Assembly: GCF_024189295.1 (NCBI RefSeq)
Contig: NZ_JAIZEN010000010.1
Location: 1 to 64,000 of the forward strand
DNA: 64,000 nucleotides
Source: Halobacillus sp. A1
GTDB lineage: Bacteria; Bacillota; Bacilli; Bacillales; Halobacillaceae
Reading direction: 5' to 3'
In this document: in pieces, positions 43,820 to 53,686 of the stretch
Layout of the letters: each line of letters opens with the position of its first letter
Position numbering within the stretch: the first letter of the stretch is position 1
Notes under the pieces: generated by a model
What the model was told of the DNA's origin: nothing
The model's input: only the letters and a program-made list of their open reading frames with translations
Database searches by the model: none
Program-made: the position numbers and the translations under genes

Positions 43820-44030
43820 GAAGACTCAGTTTCGAGATATTCGAACTGTTTCCTTTATGATTGACAGCGTTTAGAGCTCCGGGAAATCACTCGCTTTCCG
43901 TGGGAGCGCGGTGAGCCTCCTCGAGGCTAACGCTCTCCGGGGTCTCACCAAGCACTCTTTTCCCACAGGAGTCTCGCGATTTCCCGGAGCTCATTGCCAT
44001 AATTAGATGGTATGGAAACACCGATTTCGA
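43820..44030 (-). repeat. Structured intergenic repeat, family 1, copy E
   Basis: AAGACTCAGTTTCGAGA tail on the left, GAGCTCCGGGAAATC paired with GATTTCCCGGAGCTC, and inner GTGAGCC/GGTCTCAC arms. It lies between the 43425 gene and the ectC terminator. Confidence 0.85.
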
Positions 44031-44103
44031 ATGTCAGATGCTACGCTACATTTATGATAAAAGCTTGATCTTTCTTTTTGAAAGTGACCATCAACGATAA
44101 AAA

Positions 44104-44133
44104 AGACCTCCCTGAAAGTTTTCAAGGAGGTCT
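44104..44133 (-). terminator. Terminator of ectABC
   Basis: AGACCTCC (44104-44111) pairs with GGAGGTCT (44126-44133); the A-run at 44099-44104 is the minus-strand U-run. Confidence 0.88.
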
Positions 44134-44143
44134 CTTACATTAT

Positions 44144-44533
44144 TTATTCATCATCTACAACCGGGTAAACTCCATTTTCATCATGAGTTTCTGTTCCAGT
44201 GATGGGCGGGTTGAATACGCAAACCATGCGCATGTCCGTATTCGCACGGAGAAGGTGCTCATCGTTTTCATCCAACGCATAAATTTCATTAGCTTTGATC
44301 GGCCACACCTTTCCGTCTTTTACTGTTTCTACTTCGCCGTCACCTTCGATGCAGTACACAGCTTCTAAGTGGTTTTGATACCAGATGTGGGTTTCAGTTC
44401 CTGCTTTGATTGTTGTGTCATGGACGGAATATCCCATACCGTCTTTTTTAAGCAATAAGCGGCGGGACGTCCAGTTATCACCTTTAACTTCGTTCTCGGT
44501 ACCTAGTACATCTTCTAGTTTTACGACTTTCAT
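44144..44533 (-). CDS. ectC: L-ectoine synthase
   Basis: 129 residues, the usual EctC length. Cupin enzyme cyclising N-gamma-acetyl-diaminobutyrate to ectoine. Recognisable stretches: [47 protein letters not shown] and [24 protein letters not shown] 44533 has TTGGAGG upstream. Third gene of ectABC, followed by a strong terminator. Ectoine is a compatible solute made under osmotic stress. Confidence 0.96.
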   Translation of the reverse strand: MKVVKLEDVLGTENEVKGDNWTSRRLLLKKDGMGYSVHDTTIKAGTETHIWYQNHLEAVYCIEGDGEVETVKDGKVWPIKANEIYALDENDEHLLRANTDMRMVCVFNPPITGTETHDENGVYPVVDDE

Positions 44534-44578
44534 GAATATAGCCTCCAATTCCTGTTGTATGGTTTATTGTGATTTAAA

Positions 44579-45859
44579 TTAGGATGATACTAAATCTTTT
44601 TCTTTTGCGATAGATTTTACTGCTTCTTCAATAATGGTGAACCCTTGTTCTAATGCTTCTTCATCAATATTGATCGGTGGGAAAAGCTTGAACACTTCAT
44701 CATCTGCTCCAGCTGTTTCCATAATCAAACCTTTTTCAAAGGCCAGCGCGGCTACCTTTTCTGAGAACCCTTCTATAGGAGAAGAAATTCCTTGCATGAT
44801 CCCGCGTCCTTTACGGTACCCTTCCATTTCAGGATATTTTTTCACTAAACCTTCTAGAAATTCAGTGATTTTCTCTGCTTTATCCTTAATGCTTTTCTCG
44901 AAACTTGGGTCATCCCAGTAGTTCAGAGCTTCAGTTGCTGTAACGAACGCCATATTGTTTCCGCGGAATGTTCCGTTATGCTCACCTGGAGCCCAAATAT
45001 CATGCTCTGGCTTGATCAGTGTAATCGCAAATGGCAGTCCGTAACCTCCGATTGATTTGGATAGACATACTACATCCGGAGTTATACCGGCAGGTTCGAA
45101 GCTGAAGAATGTACCTGTACGGCCGACACCGGCTTGAACATCATCAATAATGAGGAAGATGCCCCAGCGTTTACAGATAGAATCAAGCTTCTTCAGCCAT
45201 TCATTACTTGCTGTATTCAGGCCGCCTTCTCCTTGGACCGTTTCTAAGATAACAGCTGCTGGAATTTCCACTCCGCTGCCGCCGTCTTCAAGGTAACGCT
45301 CCAAATAATCAAGAGAATCGGAAGTTTCATCCATATATTGGTCATAAGGCATAGTTACCGTATTGTGCAGAGGAATCCCCGCGCCTTTACGCTTGAATGA
45401 GTTTCCTGTAACAGAGAGTGCACCGATCGTCATACCGTGAAATCCGTTCGTAAAGCTAATCACCTCGGTACGCCCAGTCACTTTACGGGCTAATTTAAGA
45501 GCTGATTCCACCGTATTTGTACCCGTCGGTCCAGGGAACATCACTTTATAATCCAAATTGCGTGGTTTTAGAATGACTTCATTTAGTTTATTCAGGAAGT
45601 CTTTCTTGGCAGTAGAAGCCATATCAAGACTATGGGTAATGCCATCATCCGTAATATACTCAATAAGTTTCTTCTTCATGTTCGGGTCATTATGGCCATA
45701 GTTCAACGCGCCAGCCCCACTGAAAAAGTCTAAATATTCTTTGCCGTCTACGTCCCACATCTTGTGACCTTGAGCTTTATTAAAGATGGTCGGAAAGCTG
45801 CGGCAATAAGAACGCACCTCTGATTCAAGCTGTTCAAATACGGTTAGATCGTTTTTCAT
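44579..45859 (-). CDS. ectB: Diaminobutyrate-2-oxoglutarate transaminase
   Basis: 426 residues, class III PLP aminotransferase converting aspartate semialdehyde to 2,4-diaminobutyrate. PLP Lys in [12 protein letters not shown], the Asp in [29 protein letters not shown], and [19 protein letters not shown] are EctB-typical. ATG 45859 has AAGGAGG ten bases upstream. Middle gene of ectABC, 45 bases after ectA. Confidence 0.96.
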   Translation of the reverse strand: MKNDLTVFEQLESEVRSYCRSFPTIFNKAQGHKMWDVDGKEYLDFFSGAGALNYGHNDPNMKKKLIEYITDDGITHSLDMASTAKKDFLNKLNEVILKPRNLDYKVMFPGPTGTNTVESALKLARKVTGRTEVISFTNGFHGMTIGALSVTGNSFKRKGAGIPLHNTVTMPYDQYMDETSDSLDYLERYLEDGGSGVEIPAAVILETVQGEGGLNTASNEWLKKLDSICKRWGIFLIIDDVQAGVGRTGTFFSFEPAGITPDVVCLSKSIGGYGLPFAITLIKPEHDIWAPGEHNGTFRGNNMAFVTATEALNYWDDPSFEKSIKDKAEKITEFLEGLVKKYPEMEGYRKGRGIMQGISSPIEGFSEKVAALAFEKGLIMETAGADDEVFKLFPPINIDEEALEQGFTIIEEAVKSIAKEKDLVSS

Positions 45860-45904
45860 TTCAAAAAAGCCTCCTTGATTCATTAATTGAATTTTTCCGA
45901 AGTT

Positions 45905-46423
45905 CTATTTGGAAAGTGGTCCGATTCTATACGTCAATTCTTCTTCATGTTCATCACCAGGGAAGAGTTCTTCTGAGAAACATTCAGATACGTTACATTC
46001 TGTATCATGGTCCCTGGCTAGTCGTTTGAATAGTTTTTGAGAAGCTTTATTAGTCGGTGTTACGGTTGCTTCAACATATTGGACATCATTACAACTCTCT
46101 CGCTTCAACAGTTCATTCAATAAGCGAGAGGCAATGCCTTTTCCACGCTGTGATTCGTCAGTGCCGATTTGCCAGATGAATAATACATCGCTCTTCTCGG
46201 GTGGAATAAATGCTGTTACAAACCCGACGACTTTCTCGTCCTCTTTGGCGACAATACATGTCTCCGCAAAGAATTCACACATCATTATATATTTATAGGG
46301 TGAATTTTGATCGAGGGATGAGTTGTCCACGAGCTCCCACATTGCAGAGCCGTCTTCAACTGTAGGTTTTTGGAAGGTTAACGTTTCATCAATTCTTGTG
46401 ATTGTAGCTGTATTACGATTCAT
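45905..46423 (-). CDS. ectA: Diaminobutyrate acetyltransferase
   Basis: 172 residues, GNAT enzyme acetylating 2,4-diaminobutyrate at the gamma amine. LTFQKPTVEDGSAMWELVDNS, SPYKYIMMCEFFAETCIVAKED, and the acetyl-CoA loop QRGKGIASRLL are present. ATG with CAGGTGATC upstream. First gene of ectABC, behind a consensus-like promoter. Confidence 0.95.
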   Translation of the reverse strand: MNRNTATITRIDETLTFQKPTVEDGSAMWELVDNSSLDQNSPYKYIMMCEFFAETCIVAKEDEKVVGFVTAFIPPEKSDVLFIWQIGTDESQRGKGIASRLLNELLKRESCNDVQYVEATVTPTNKASQKLFKRLARDHDTECNVSECFSEELFPGDEHEEELTYRIGPLSK

Positions 46424-46543
46424 AGAAGATCACCTGTTTTAAATTGAAAGTTTTGATGACAATGGCCTCCTTTTGATTTTCCAATCACATGACATATATG
46501 CCAGACTTATTTTTAGCTAAATCTGGTAGTTGTCAATATTTAT

Positions 46544-46572
46544 ATAATAGTGTGGTCTGCGAATATTATCAA
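46544..46572 (-). promoter_or_regulatory. Promoter of ectABC
   Basis: On the minus strand TTGATA (46572-46567), 17-base spacer, TATTAT (46549-46544): a good sigma-A promoter about 120 bases before ectA. A second TTGACA lies just downstream at 46536-46531 but has no good -10 partner. The long leader could host further osmotic control. Confidence 0.65.
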
Positions 46573-46931
46573 ACCAGCTTAATGTCTAAAAAACAGCTTT
46601 AAACCCGATAAATGGACTTAGCACACACTCTGCAGGTGTTCCTTCTAGTTTACTTAAGCATTGTTAAGTATCCATAAGATTTTAAAAAAAATGGCAATTT
46701 TAATTTTTTTGAATTGTTCTACAAACCTATGTGTATCAACGGGTTTGGGAGGTTGAGCGACAAAGCGCAGAATGAGCACATTGGAAGCGGTTTTTGGGCA
46801 CATTCCAGCGTGAATTTAATTTTGGCAACATTCTCTGTGTCAAACATGCATTTAGATTGTATTGATAACGTCTCTGTAACCGCTTTATCATAGAGTTACA
46901 CAAAGAAAAAAACGAGATGAGGAGTGTTAAA
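46573..46931. promoter_or_regulatory. Divergent control region of ectA and mtlA
   Basis: No gene. On the mtl side an interrupted palindrome TTGGCA...TGTGTCAA (46822-46843) resembles MtlR sites (TTGnCACA/TGTGnCAA), its right half exactly. TGTAACCGCTTTAT (46875-46888) matches the catabolite-response (cre) consensus except at its last two positions. Both are candidates only. Confidence 0.45.
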
Positions 46932-48413
46932 ATGGCTGAACAAAGTCAAAAGTCAGGTGTGAGAGCCAAAGTACAAAAGTTCGGTAGTTTCCTTAGTGGA
47001 ATGATTATGCCGAACATCGCGGCTTTCATAGCATGGGGGATTATTACAGCATTATTTATAGAAACAGGTTGGCTGCCGAATGCCGATTTAGCTCAAATGG
47101 TTGATCCGATTTTATTCTACTTACTTCCTATTCTTATAGCTTTTACCGGTGGACGTTTAATTCATGGTTTACGTGGAGGGGTCGTCGGGGCCATCTCAAC
47201 TATGGGGATTATCGTATTCTCAGCAGATGCCCCGATGTTCTTAGGGGCTATGATAATGGGACCTATCGGTGGTTACGCTATCAAGCAAATAGATCGACTG
47301 CTTGAAAATCGTGTCCGGCAAGGTTTTGAAATGTTAGTCAATAACTTTTCCGCTGGAATCCTTGGTACGATATTGACTATCCTTTCTTATTATGTGATGG
47401 GACCGATCATTACAGGGATTACGAAAGCGCTTGAAGTAGGGGTTCAATTCTTAATCGATGCCGATCTTCTTCCATTAGTTAACATCTTTATTGAACCGGC
47501 AAAAGTCCTGTTCTTAAACAATGCGATCAACCATGGGATATTAAATCCTATCGGGGCCAGTCAACAATCGGAACTAGGCAAGTCGATCTTATTCTTACTG
47601 GAAACGAACCCGGGACCTGGTCTTGGAATTCTTCTAGCTTTCACGATCTTTGGAAAAGGAGTTTCTAAACAAACAGCACCTGGAGCCGCAATTATTCATT
47701 TCTTTGGCGGCATTCACGAAATTTACTTTCCGTACATCTTATCCAAACCAGCTCTTCTTTTAGCAGCAATCGCCGGTGGTGTCAGTGGTACAGCTACTTT
47801 TGCTGCGTTCAGTGTAGGATTAAGTGCAACTCCGTCACCGGGCAGTATTATTGCTTACTGGTTAATGACACCTAGAGGAGACTATGTAGGAGTATTCTTA
47901 GGGGTAATAATTGCTACTGTCGTATCCTTTGTTGTTGCCGCATTGATTTTGAAAACAAGTAATCAAGAAGATGAAGGTGACTTAACAGAAGCTACAGCTA
48001 AGATGGAAGGAATGAAGGGTAAAAAGAGCAGTGTATCCGGAAACTTAGCTGCAAAAGATTCCACTTCTGACAACAACGAAGAAGGTAACGAGCAACGTGC
48101 TACTGATGAAGTACCATCCTTGAATCGAGAAAACGTTGAGAAAATTATTTTTGCCTGTGATGCAGGAATGGGTTCAAGTGCAATGGGCTCGTCCTTATTA
48201 AAAAATAAATTTAAAAAGGCTTCCATTGATATTAACGTGACCAACATGGCGATCAATGACTTGCCTTCAGACGTAGATGTAGTTATTACCCATAAAGACT
48301 TAACAGAACGTGCAATTCAAAAAGTTCCACACGCCTATCATATTTCTGTAGAGAATTTCTTGAACAGTCCTAAATACGATGAACTTGTAGAAGAGTTGAA
48401 GTCCGACGAATAA
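46932..48413 (+). CDS. mtlA: PTS mannitol transporter subunit IICB
   Basis: 493 residues. IIC membrane domain (1-345; GSFLSGMIMPNIAAFIAWG, FIEPAKVLFLNNAINHGI, PGAAIIHFFGGIHEIYFPY) and IIB domain (about 400-493) with the phosphocysteine in IFACDAGMGSSAMG. The acidic linker (355-400) is long. No IIA domain; MtlF supplies it. It imports mannitol and phosphorylates it to mannitol 1-phosphate. ATG 46932 has AGGAG seven bases upstream. Confidence 0.95.
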   Translation: MAEQSQKSGVRAKVQKFGSFLSGMIMPNIAAFIAWGIITALFIETGWLPNADLAQMVDPILFYLLPILIAFTGGRLIHGLRGGVVGAISTMGIIVFSADAPMFLGAMIMGPIGGYAIKQIDRLLENRVRQGFEMLVNNFSAGILGTILTILSYYVMGPIITGITKALEVGVQFLIDADLLPLVNIFIEPAKVLFLNNAINHGILNPIGASQQSELGKSILFLLETNPGPGLGILLAFTIFGKGVSKQTAPGAAIIHFFGGIHEIYFPYILSKPALLLAAIAGGVSGTATFAAFSVGLSATPSPGSIIAYWLMTPRGDYVGVFLGVIIATVVSFVVAALILKTSNQEDEGDLTEATAKMEGMKGKKSSVSGNLAAKDSTSDNNEEGNEQRATDEVPSLNRENVEKIIFACDAGMGSSAMGSSLLKNKFKKASIDINVTNMAINDLPSDVDVVITHKDLTERAIQKVPHAYHISVENFLNSPKYDELVEELKSDE

Positions 48414-48418
48414 ACAAT

Positions 48419-48445
48419 AAGAGCCTGAAACCGTTTCAGGCTCTT
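48419..48445 (+). terminator. Terminator of mtlA
   Basis: AAGAGCCTGAAA (48419-48430) pairs with TTTCAGGCTCTT (48434-48445), then TTCTTTC. It sits between mtlA and mtlR. Confidence 0.88.
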
Positions 48446-48597
48446 TCTTTCAATAAGTTTATTAAATTATGTCAACAATAAAAATGATGAGATTGAGTTT
48501 ACTTTATGTTGTAGACAAGGGATGAGCAGGATTATGATAAAAGAGAAATTTCTGCCGCATTTAAATAGTGGCATCGACGAGAGGAGGTGAAAACTGG

Positions 48598-50697
48598 ATG
48601 TATCTTACGGGTAGAGAACGGAAAATTCTTGAACTCTTACTGAATTCCAGAAACGAAGTGACTGTTAAATTTATTGCGGACGACCTTGATGTGAGTTCAA
48701 GGACCATTCATAGGGATTTGAAAGGTGTGGAAGAGGCTCTTGAAGATTATGGATTAAAGCTTGATAAAAAAGCGGGAAGTGGACTCGTTGTTCATGGTGA
48801 TTTTGCACTTCGTAAATCGATGAGGTTGGAATTGAACCAGCAAAAAACGGTAGATTACACCCCTGAAGAGCGCCATGTCATAATTCTTTCGCGCCTTCTA
48901 GAAGCAAGAGAGCCTATAAAGCTTGTTTCTTTAGCTAACGAATTAGCCGTAACAGTTGCTACCGTAAGTAATGACCTTGATAAAATCGAAGAGGAGTTAT
49001 TCGGTTTTCACCTCGTTCTCATTCGGAAACGGGGATATGGCGTGGAAATTCAGGGGGAAGAGGCTAAAATCAGGGAAGCTATCGGCTTCTTGATTATGCG
49101 TCATATGGATGAGTTGGATTTATTGAACATTCTAAGAGAAAGTATAGGGAATTCATCGTTATCTGCTGTTGATTCAGTATCCAATCAATTGTTAGGTCTC
49201 GTAGACAAAGAAAAACTGACTATAATAGAACGAAATGTAGATTCGATCCGATCCTCTTTAACTTATGACTTGGCTGACAGCGCTTATTTAGGATTAGTCA
49301 TTCATCTGGCACTCGCTATCGAACGTATTCAGCAAGGTGAAATGATTGAAATGGCTGAAGAGTATTTAGACGAGTTGAGGCAATCAAAAGAATTTGAATT
49401 AGCGAGTGAATTAATCGGCAGGTTGGAAAAAACATTTGATCTAGATATACCTCAAGCGGAAACGGGTTACATCACAATGCATTTGATGGGAGCAAAAGTC
49501 CGGTATAATCAAGATTCATTTCTGGAAGCGACCAGCTTGAGTGTAGCTTTTAAAGCTAAGCAGCTGATTGAATTTGTTTCAAAAGAATTGGGCACCAACC
49601 TGCATGCCTCCCATCATCTTTTGAATGATTTAGTAGTCCACTTGAAGCCGAGTGTATATCGCATCCAACAGCGGATGGATATACAAAATCCTCTGACAGA
49701 ACAAATAGAGCAGGATTACGGAGAGCTTTTCAAAGTGATAGAAGAAGCTGTTGAATACGTTTTTCCCGATTTTAACTTCCCTAAAGAAGAAACGGCTTTC
49801 CTTGTGATGCACTTTGCATCGGCTCTATTGAACAACGAAGAAGATCAAGGCTTGAGAGTTCTCGTCGTTTGTTCAAGCGGGATTGGCACGGCAAAAATAT
49901 TAGCGGCTAAGCTTAGTAAGCAGTTCAAGGAGATTGAAGAAGTGGAGCACGAATCGCTGTTCGACTTAAAGAAGATCGATACGTCGGTTTTTGACCTTAT
50001 AATTTCAACTGTAGGGTTAATCGACTTCGAGGATTACGTGCTTGTCAGTCCAATGCTGCCATCTTCTGATATCCATAAGGTGGAGCATTCTATCAGGAGA
50101 ATTAGAGTGACCAATCGAACAAAGATGGTCAAACCCGTTCAAAAACCTCTCCTGGAGGATGAAACGATGAAGACGATCCAGACTTCCGTTCAGTCTATTC
50201 AACGCTATGCAACAGCTGTTCATCAACTGCTTGATTCTTTATCTGTTTATAAGGTTTCGGAAACAACGACAGAGGAAATTTTAACTATAGCAACCAATCT
50301 TTTGAAAGAACAGGGCAGGATCAAAAATGCTGAGTTGATTATCCAGTTGTTATTGGAAAGAGAAAAGTCAGGAGGACTCGGGATTCCCGGCACAAAGCTT
50401 GCACTTTACCATACGCGAGCCGAAGAAGTGACCCAGCCTCTATTTACAGTCTACACTCTGGCTCATCCTATTTATGTGAAAGGGATGGATGGTAATGAAG
50501 TTGAGGTTTCGACCTTCCTGATTATGTTAGCTCCTCTTGAAGTTCATAAAGAAGCTCTAGAGGTGCTGAGTTTTCTAAGCTCTTTGATTGTAGAAGATCC
50601 TAAAGGAATTCAGATACTAGAATCAAAGGATGAATCAGGAATTATGCATTATTTATCTAACCAGCTGCATCAATTTTTCAGAAAAGAATTATCTTAA
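48598..50697 (+). CDS. mtlR: Mannitol operon activator MtlR
   Basis: About 699 residues, close to B. subtilis MtlR. N-terminal HTH (VKFIADDLDVSSRTIHRDL) and second HTH-like segment (LANELAVTVATVSNDL), two PRD domains (about 190-300 and 310-410; conserved His in VIHLALAIERI, YITMHLMGAK, VVHLKPSV, LVMHFASA), an EIIB-Gat-like domain with Cys in VVCSSGIGTAK, and a C-terminal EIIA-like domain. PTS phosphorylation at these His/Cys residues tunes activity. ATG 48598 has GAGGAGGTGA. Genes mtlF and mtlD follow closely. Confidence 0.94.
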   Translation: MYLTGRERKILELLLNSRNEVTVKFIADDLDVSSRTIHRDLKGVEEALEDYGLKLDKKAGSGLVVHGDFALRKSMRLELNQQKTVDYTPEERHVIILSRLLEAREPIKLVSLANELAVTVATVSNDLDKIEEELFGFHLVLIRKRGYGVEIQGEEAKIREAIGFLIMRHMDELDLLNILRESIGNSSLSAVDSVSNQLLGLVDKEKLTIIERNVDSIRSSLTYDLADSAYLGLVIHLALAIERIQQGEMIEMAEEYLDELRQSKEFELASELIGRLEKTFDLDIPQAETGYITMHLMGAKVRYNQDSFLEATSLSVAFKAKQLIEFVSKELGTNLHASHHLLNDLVVHLKPSVYRIQQRMDIQNPLTEQIEQDYGELFKVIEEAVEYVFPDFNFPKEETAFLVMHFASALLNNEEDQGLRVLVVCSSGIGTAKILAAKLSKQFKEIEEVEHESLFDLKKIDTSVFDLIISTVGLIDFEDYVLVSPMLPSSDIHKVEHSIRRIRVTNRTKMVKPVQKPLLEDETMKTIQTSVQSIQRYATAVHQLLDSLSVYKVSETTTEEILTIATNLLKEQGRIKNAELIIQLLLEREKSGGLGIPGTKLALYHTRAEEVTQPLFTVYTLAHPIYVKGMDGNEVEVSTFLIMLAPLEVHKEALEVLSFLSSLIVEDPKGIQILESKDESGIMHYLSNQLHQFFRKELS

Positions 50698-50715
50698 AAA
50701 AGGAGAATGATTAGT

Positions 50716-51153
50716 ATGACTACAAATATTTTGACGACGAAAAACATTGAATTAAATGTGAATCTTAGCAGCCAGGAAGAGGCGATCCGTTACACAGGAG
50801 CTATTTTAAAAGATCAGGGATACGTGACTCCTGATTATATTGAGTCGATGTTGAAGCGGGAAGAGCTTACTTCTACCTTCATGGGAAATAGTGTAGCGAT
50901 TCCTCACGGGACGGAAGATGCAAAAAAATCTGTAAAGGAAACAGGTATTTCTATCGTTACGGTTCCTAAAGGTGTAGAGTTCGGTGAAGGGAATACCGTC
51001 AAACTATTGATTGGAATAGCTGGAAAAGGGGATGAGCACTTAGAGGTGTTATCTCAAATTGCGATTGTATGTTCTGAAGAAGAAAACATCGATAAAATTC
51101 TTGCAGCTAAAACAAAGGAAGAAGTTCTAGCGATCTTTAGTGAGGTGAGCTGA
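50716..51153 (+). CDS. mtlF: PTS mannitol EIIA component
   Basis: 145 residues, EIIA of the fructose/mannitol type. The phospho-accepting His is in NSVAIPHGTEDAKKSV; EFGEGNTVKLLIGIAGKGDEHL is family-typical. It passes phosphate from HPr to the IIB domain of MtlA. AAGGAGA precedes; ATG 50716 has better spacing than ATG 50707. It begins 18 bases after mtlR and is followed by mtlD with one base between. Confidence 0.95.
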   Translation: MTTNILTTKNIELNVNLSSQEEAIRYTGAILKDQGYVTPDYIESMLKREELTSTFMGNSVAIPHGTEDAKKSVKETGISIVTVPKGVEFGEGNTVKLLIGIAGKGDEHLEVLSQIAIVCSEEENIDKILAAKTKEEVLAIFSEVS

Positions 51154-51154
51154 T

Positions 51155-52291
51155 ATGCTTGCTGTTCATTTTGGTGGAGGTAATATAGGCAGGGGGTTCA
51201 TCGGTGCCTTGTTAGATCAATCAGGCTATGAAACTATTTTTGTAGATGTAAATGACAATTTGATAGACGCATTGAATCAAGAAAAGTCTTATCGTGTTAT
51301 TTTAGCTGGCGGCAATAAAACCTTAAAAGTAGAGAATGTTTCGGGTTTGAACAGTAAACAACAGGAAGGTGAAATCATACAGTCCATTGAAAACGCTGAT
51401 CTGGTTACTACCGCCGTAGGACCACATATCCTCCCTATGGTTGCGCCGTTGATTGCTAAAGGACTGGAGAAGCGTATCGACTCAGAAAAAGGTCTGATTA
51501 ACGTTATTGCCTGTGAAAATATGATCGGAGGCAGTTCGGTCCTAAGAGATCATGTCTACAAAAACTTATCTATCGAGAAGAAGAGTGATTTCGATCGCTC
51601 AGTCGGATTCCCAGATGCCGCAGTGGATCGTATCGTCCCTGATCAAAACCACGAAGATCCTTTGACAGTAGAAGTGGAACCTTTTTATGAATGGGTGGTT
51701 GAAACGCCGGGCATTAAAGGGGACAAGCCCGAAGTTGAAGGTATTACTTACGTAGAGGACCTTACTCCTTTTATTGAAAGGAAATTGTTCACCGTCAATA
51801 CGGGGCACGCTGCTGCTGCTTATTTAGGGCGTCAATACGGCCACTCTACGATCAAGGGTGCGATGGAAGATGAGACTGTTCTGGAGAAAGTGCGGGGGAC
51901 CCTTGCGGAAACGGGGGCGGTACTAATGAAAAAGTACGACTTCAATCCGGAAGATCACCAAAGCTACACCAATAAAATCATTGACCGCTTCATGAACCCT
52001 AGCATTTCGGATGAAGTGACGCGAGTAGGCAGAGGGCCGAAGCGGAAACTTGGCCCGAAAGATCGATTAATACGACCTGCAGTGGAATACGCTGAGTGGA
52101 TCGGTGAGGAACCGACTTACTTAGCAGAAGTAATAGCAGCAGCCCTGCAGTTTAATAATCCAAATGATGAAGAATCCCGTGAAATTCAGCAATCGATTCA
52201 GGAAATCGGTGCGATTGATACATTGAAAAAAATTTCTGAGCTGCCTGAAGGTCATGCAATTTTAAAACTGGTGGAAAAACAACTGATTTAG
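51155..52291 (+). CDS. mtlD: Mannitol-1-phosphate 5-dehydrogenase
   Basis: 378 residues, NAD-dependent, converts mannitol 1-phosphate to fructose 6-phosphate. N-terminal nucleotide loop HFGGGNIGRGFIG; CENMIGGSSVLRDHV, VGFPDAAVDRIVP and LFTVNTGHAAAAYLG (catalytic-Lys region style) are diagnostic. ATG with GAGGTGAGC upstream. Last gene of the mtl cluster, closed by a terminator. Confidence 0.96.
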   Translation: MLAVHFGGGNIGRGFIGALLDQSGYETIFVDVNDNLIDALNQEKSYRVILAGGNKTLKVENVSGLNSKQQEGEIIQSIENADLVTTAVGPHILPMVAPLIAKGLEKRIDSEKGLINVIACENMIGGSSVLRDHVYKNLSIEKKSDFDRSVGFPDAAVDRIVPDQNHEDPLTVEVEPFYEWVVETPGIKGDKPEVEGITYVEDLTPFIERKLFTVNTGHAAAAYLGRQYGHSTIKGAMEDETVLEKVRGTLAETGAVLMKKYDFNPEDHQSYTNKIIDRFMNPSISDEVTRVGRGPKRKLGPKDRLIRPAVEYAEWIGEEPTYLAEVIAAALQFNNPNDEESREIQQSIQEIGAIDTLKKISELPEGHAILKLVEKQLI

Positions 52292-52296
52292 AATAG

Positions 52297-52337
52297 ACAG
52301 CAAGGCGGACTTCTCAGGTCCCCTTGCTTTTTTTATA
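52297..52337 (+). terminator. Terminator of the mtlRFD operon
   Basis: AGCAAGG...GGAC with GTCC...CTTGCT around TTCTCAG, followed by seven T. Confidence 0.9.
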
Positions 52338-52383
52338 TTTGCTCTATTAGTTGTGATTGTTGATTTTCCTAAAAAAGTTATTT

Positions 52384-52500
52384 AACAATATGGCAGGATA
52401 GTTGGAGACTTGAATTCGAGATATCTGTTGAGAGGTTAGGGACGGGAATGGCTCGCTTTCCATGGAAGCTCACTAAGCACTCTCTTCCCATTACATAGAG
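52384..52500 (-). repeat. Family 1 repeat fragment F1 (5' flank and partial core)
   Basis: TGGCAGGATA, AGACTTGAATTCGAGAT, CTCGCTTTCCATGG and CTCACTAAGCACTCTCTTCCCA match copy G (60075-60300) in order. It breaks off at the point where the family 2 sequence begins, as does copy G. Confidence 0.7.
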
Positions 52501-52620
52501 TGTGAATCGGGTCATATCCCATGGGGGGCTATCCAGCTCCAGCGCTTAGCGGCTACTGAAACTTTCTTCACTTCTGTAAGATGTGTCAACATCGACTCAC
52601 TTTGTTCTTCGTGTTTCCTT
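52501..52620 (-). repeat. Family 2 intergenic repeat, copy 1
   Basis: It carries ATCCAGCTCCAGCGCTTAGC, GGCTACTGAAACTT, CTTCACTTCTGTAAGAT and TTCGTGTTTCCTTTAT, matching 60330-60453. CCAGCTCCAGCGC...TTAGC repeats are widespread in Bacillaceae. This copy is truncated on the right, where family 1 copy F2 begins. Confidence 0.7.
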
Positions 52621-52822
52621 TATTCACACTAAAGTAAGAAGGTCCGGGAAATTGCGAGACTCCTATGGGAGAACAGTACAGGGTGAGATCCCGGAGGGCT
52701 TTAGCCTGAGGAAGCTCACCGTACGCCCATGGAAAGCGAGTGATTTCCCAGACCTTCAAGCGCTATTATTGTGGCGGAAACAGTCCGAAACTCAGTATTC
52801 CACTAAAGGGAGCTTATGTGAA
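52611..52822 (+). repeat. Structured intergenic repeat, family 1, copy F2
   Basis: AAGGTCCGGGAAATTGCGAG through GATTTCCCAGACCTT (52638-52757) is nearly identical to copy A at the window start, and the tail CTCAGTATTCCACTAAAGGG is also shared. Its left end GTTTCCTTTATTCACAC is fused to the family 2 sequence. Confidence 0.85.
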
Positions 52823-52953
52823 TATTAACAACGGTAAATTATCAGAGCCTTATTATTTGAAATAGAAGGAAAATACATCATTTATAAAGAATGGTAGTAA
52901 TAGGGAAGAAGGTAAGTTAATAGAATATAAATGTAAAACAAGGTGGAGTACGC

Positions 52954-53664
52954 GTGACAAAAATTGCAGTAATATCTGATATTCATGGAAACAAAACGGC
53001 ATTAGACGAAGTTCTGAAAGATATTCGGAAAAGAGGAATACAGCGGATTTTCTGTTTGGGAGACTTGATAGGAAAGGGACCTCAAGGTTCTGAATGTATT
53101 CAATCCGTAAAAGACAATTGCGATCATGTCGTTCGGGGAAATTGGGACGTCTTTATACAATCACCCGCTGAAAATGATTTTATACAATGGTTTCAGGATC
53201 GACTGACTAAGGAGGATTATGAATACCTGGCTTCTCTTCCGTTCCATATCGATATAGAACTAAATGACTGTTTGATACGACTGTTTCATGCTTCGCCACG
53301 AAGTGAGTTTGAAAGGATCCTCCCTTTTCACCCTGTGGAGAAACAGCTCTCATTATTTGAAAATAGTGAGCAGACGGGAAAGACGAAGTCACCTGATATT
53401 GTGTTCTATGGAGACATTCATACGACATTTTTGCGCACCTATAGTCGCGGCATTTTGTGTAATCCTGGCAGTGTAGGAAATTCATTGGATTTAACTTCAG
53501 CTTCCTACGCCATTATAGATGCTTCCTATGGCCATCCTGCCATTCAATTCATCAGGGTCGACTATGATCAGGACAAGGAACTGGAAATAGCCCGTAAAGC
53601 TGACTTACCCGACTTTGAGAAATATAAAAATGAGATTGTACATGCTCAATACCGTAATGCTTGA
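52954..53664 (+). CDS. Metallophosphoesterase, YfcE/YmdB-unlike small phosphatase
   Basis: 236 residues of the calcineurin-like metallophosphoesterase superfamily. Metal ligands: VISDIHGN, CLGDLIGKGP, RGNWD, IRLFHASP, YGDIHTTF; it ends with CNPGSVGNSLD, typical of the Metallophos_2 group. Substrate unknown, probably a phosphodiester or phosphomonoester in the cytosol. GTG start with AAGGTGGAG upstream. The small membrane gene starts 22 bases downstream. Confidence 0.88.
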   Translation: MTKIAVISDIHGNKTALDEVLKDIRKRGIQRIFCLGDLIGKGPQGSECIQSVKDNCDHVVRGNWDVFIQSPAENDFIQWFQDRLTKEDYEYLASLPFHIDIELNDCLIRLFHASPRSEFERILPFHPVEKQLSLFENSEQTGKTKSPDIVFYGDIHTTFLRTYSRGILCNPGSVGNSLDLTSASYAIIDASYGHPAIQFIRVDYDQDKELEIARKADLPDFEKYKNEIVHAQYRNA

Positions 53665-53686
53665 TTTCTTATTAGGAGAGAGTAAT

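Noticed and set aside
46782..46800. Second cre-like site GGAAGCGGTTTTT before mtlA
   Set aside because: Three consensus positions fail; only the site at 46875 was kept as a candidate.
52583..52828. 81-codon frame at 52.6 kb
   Set aside because: Composed entirely of family 2 and family 1 repeat sequence.
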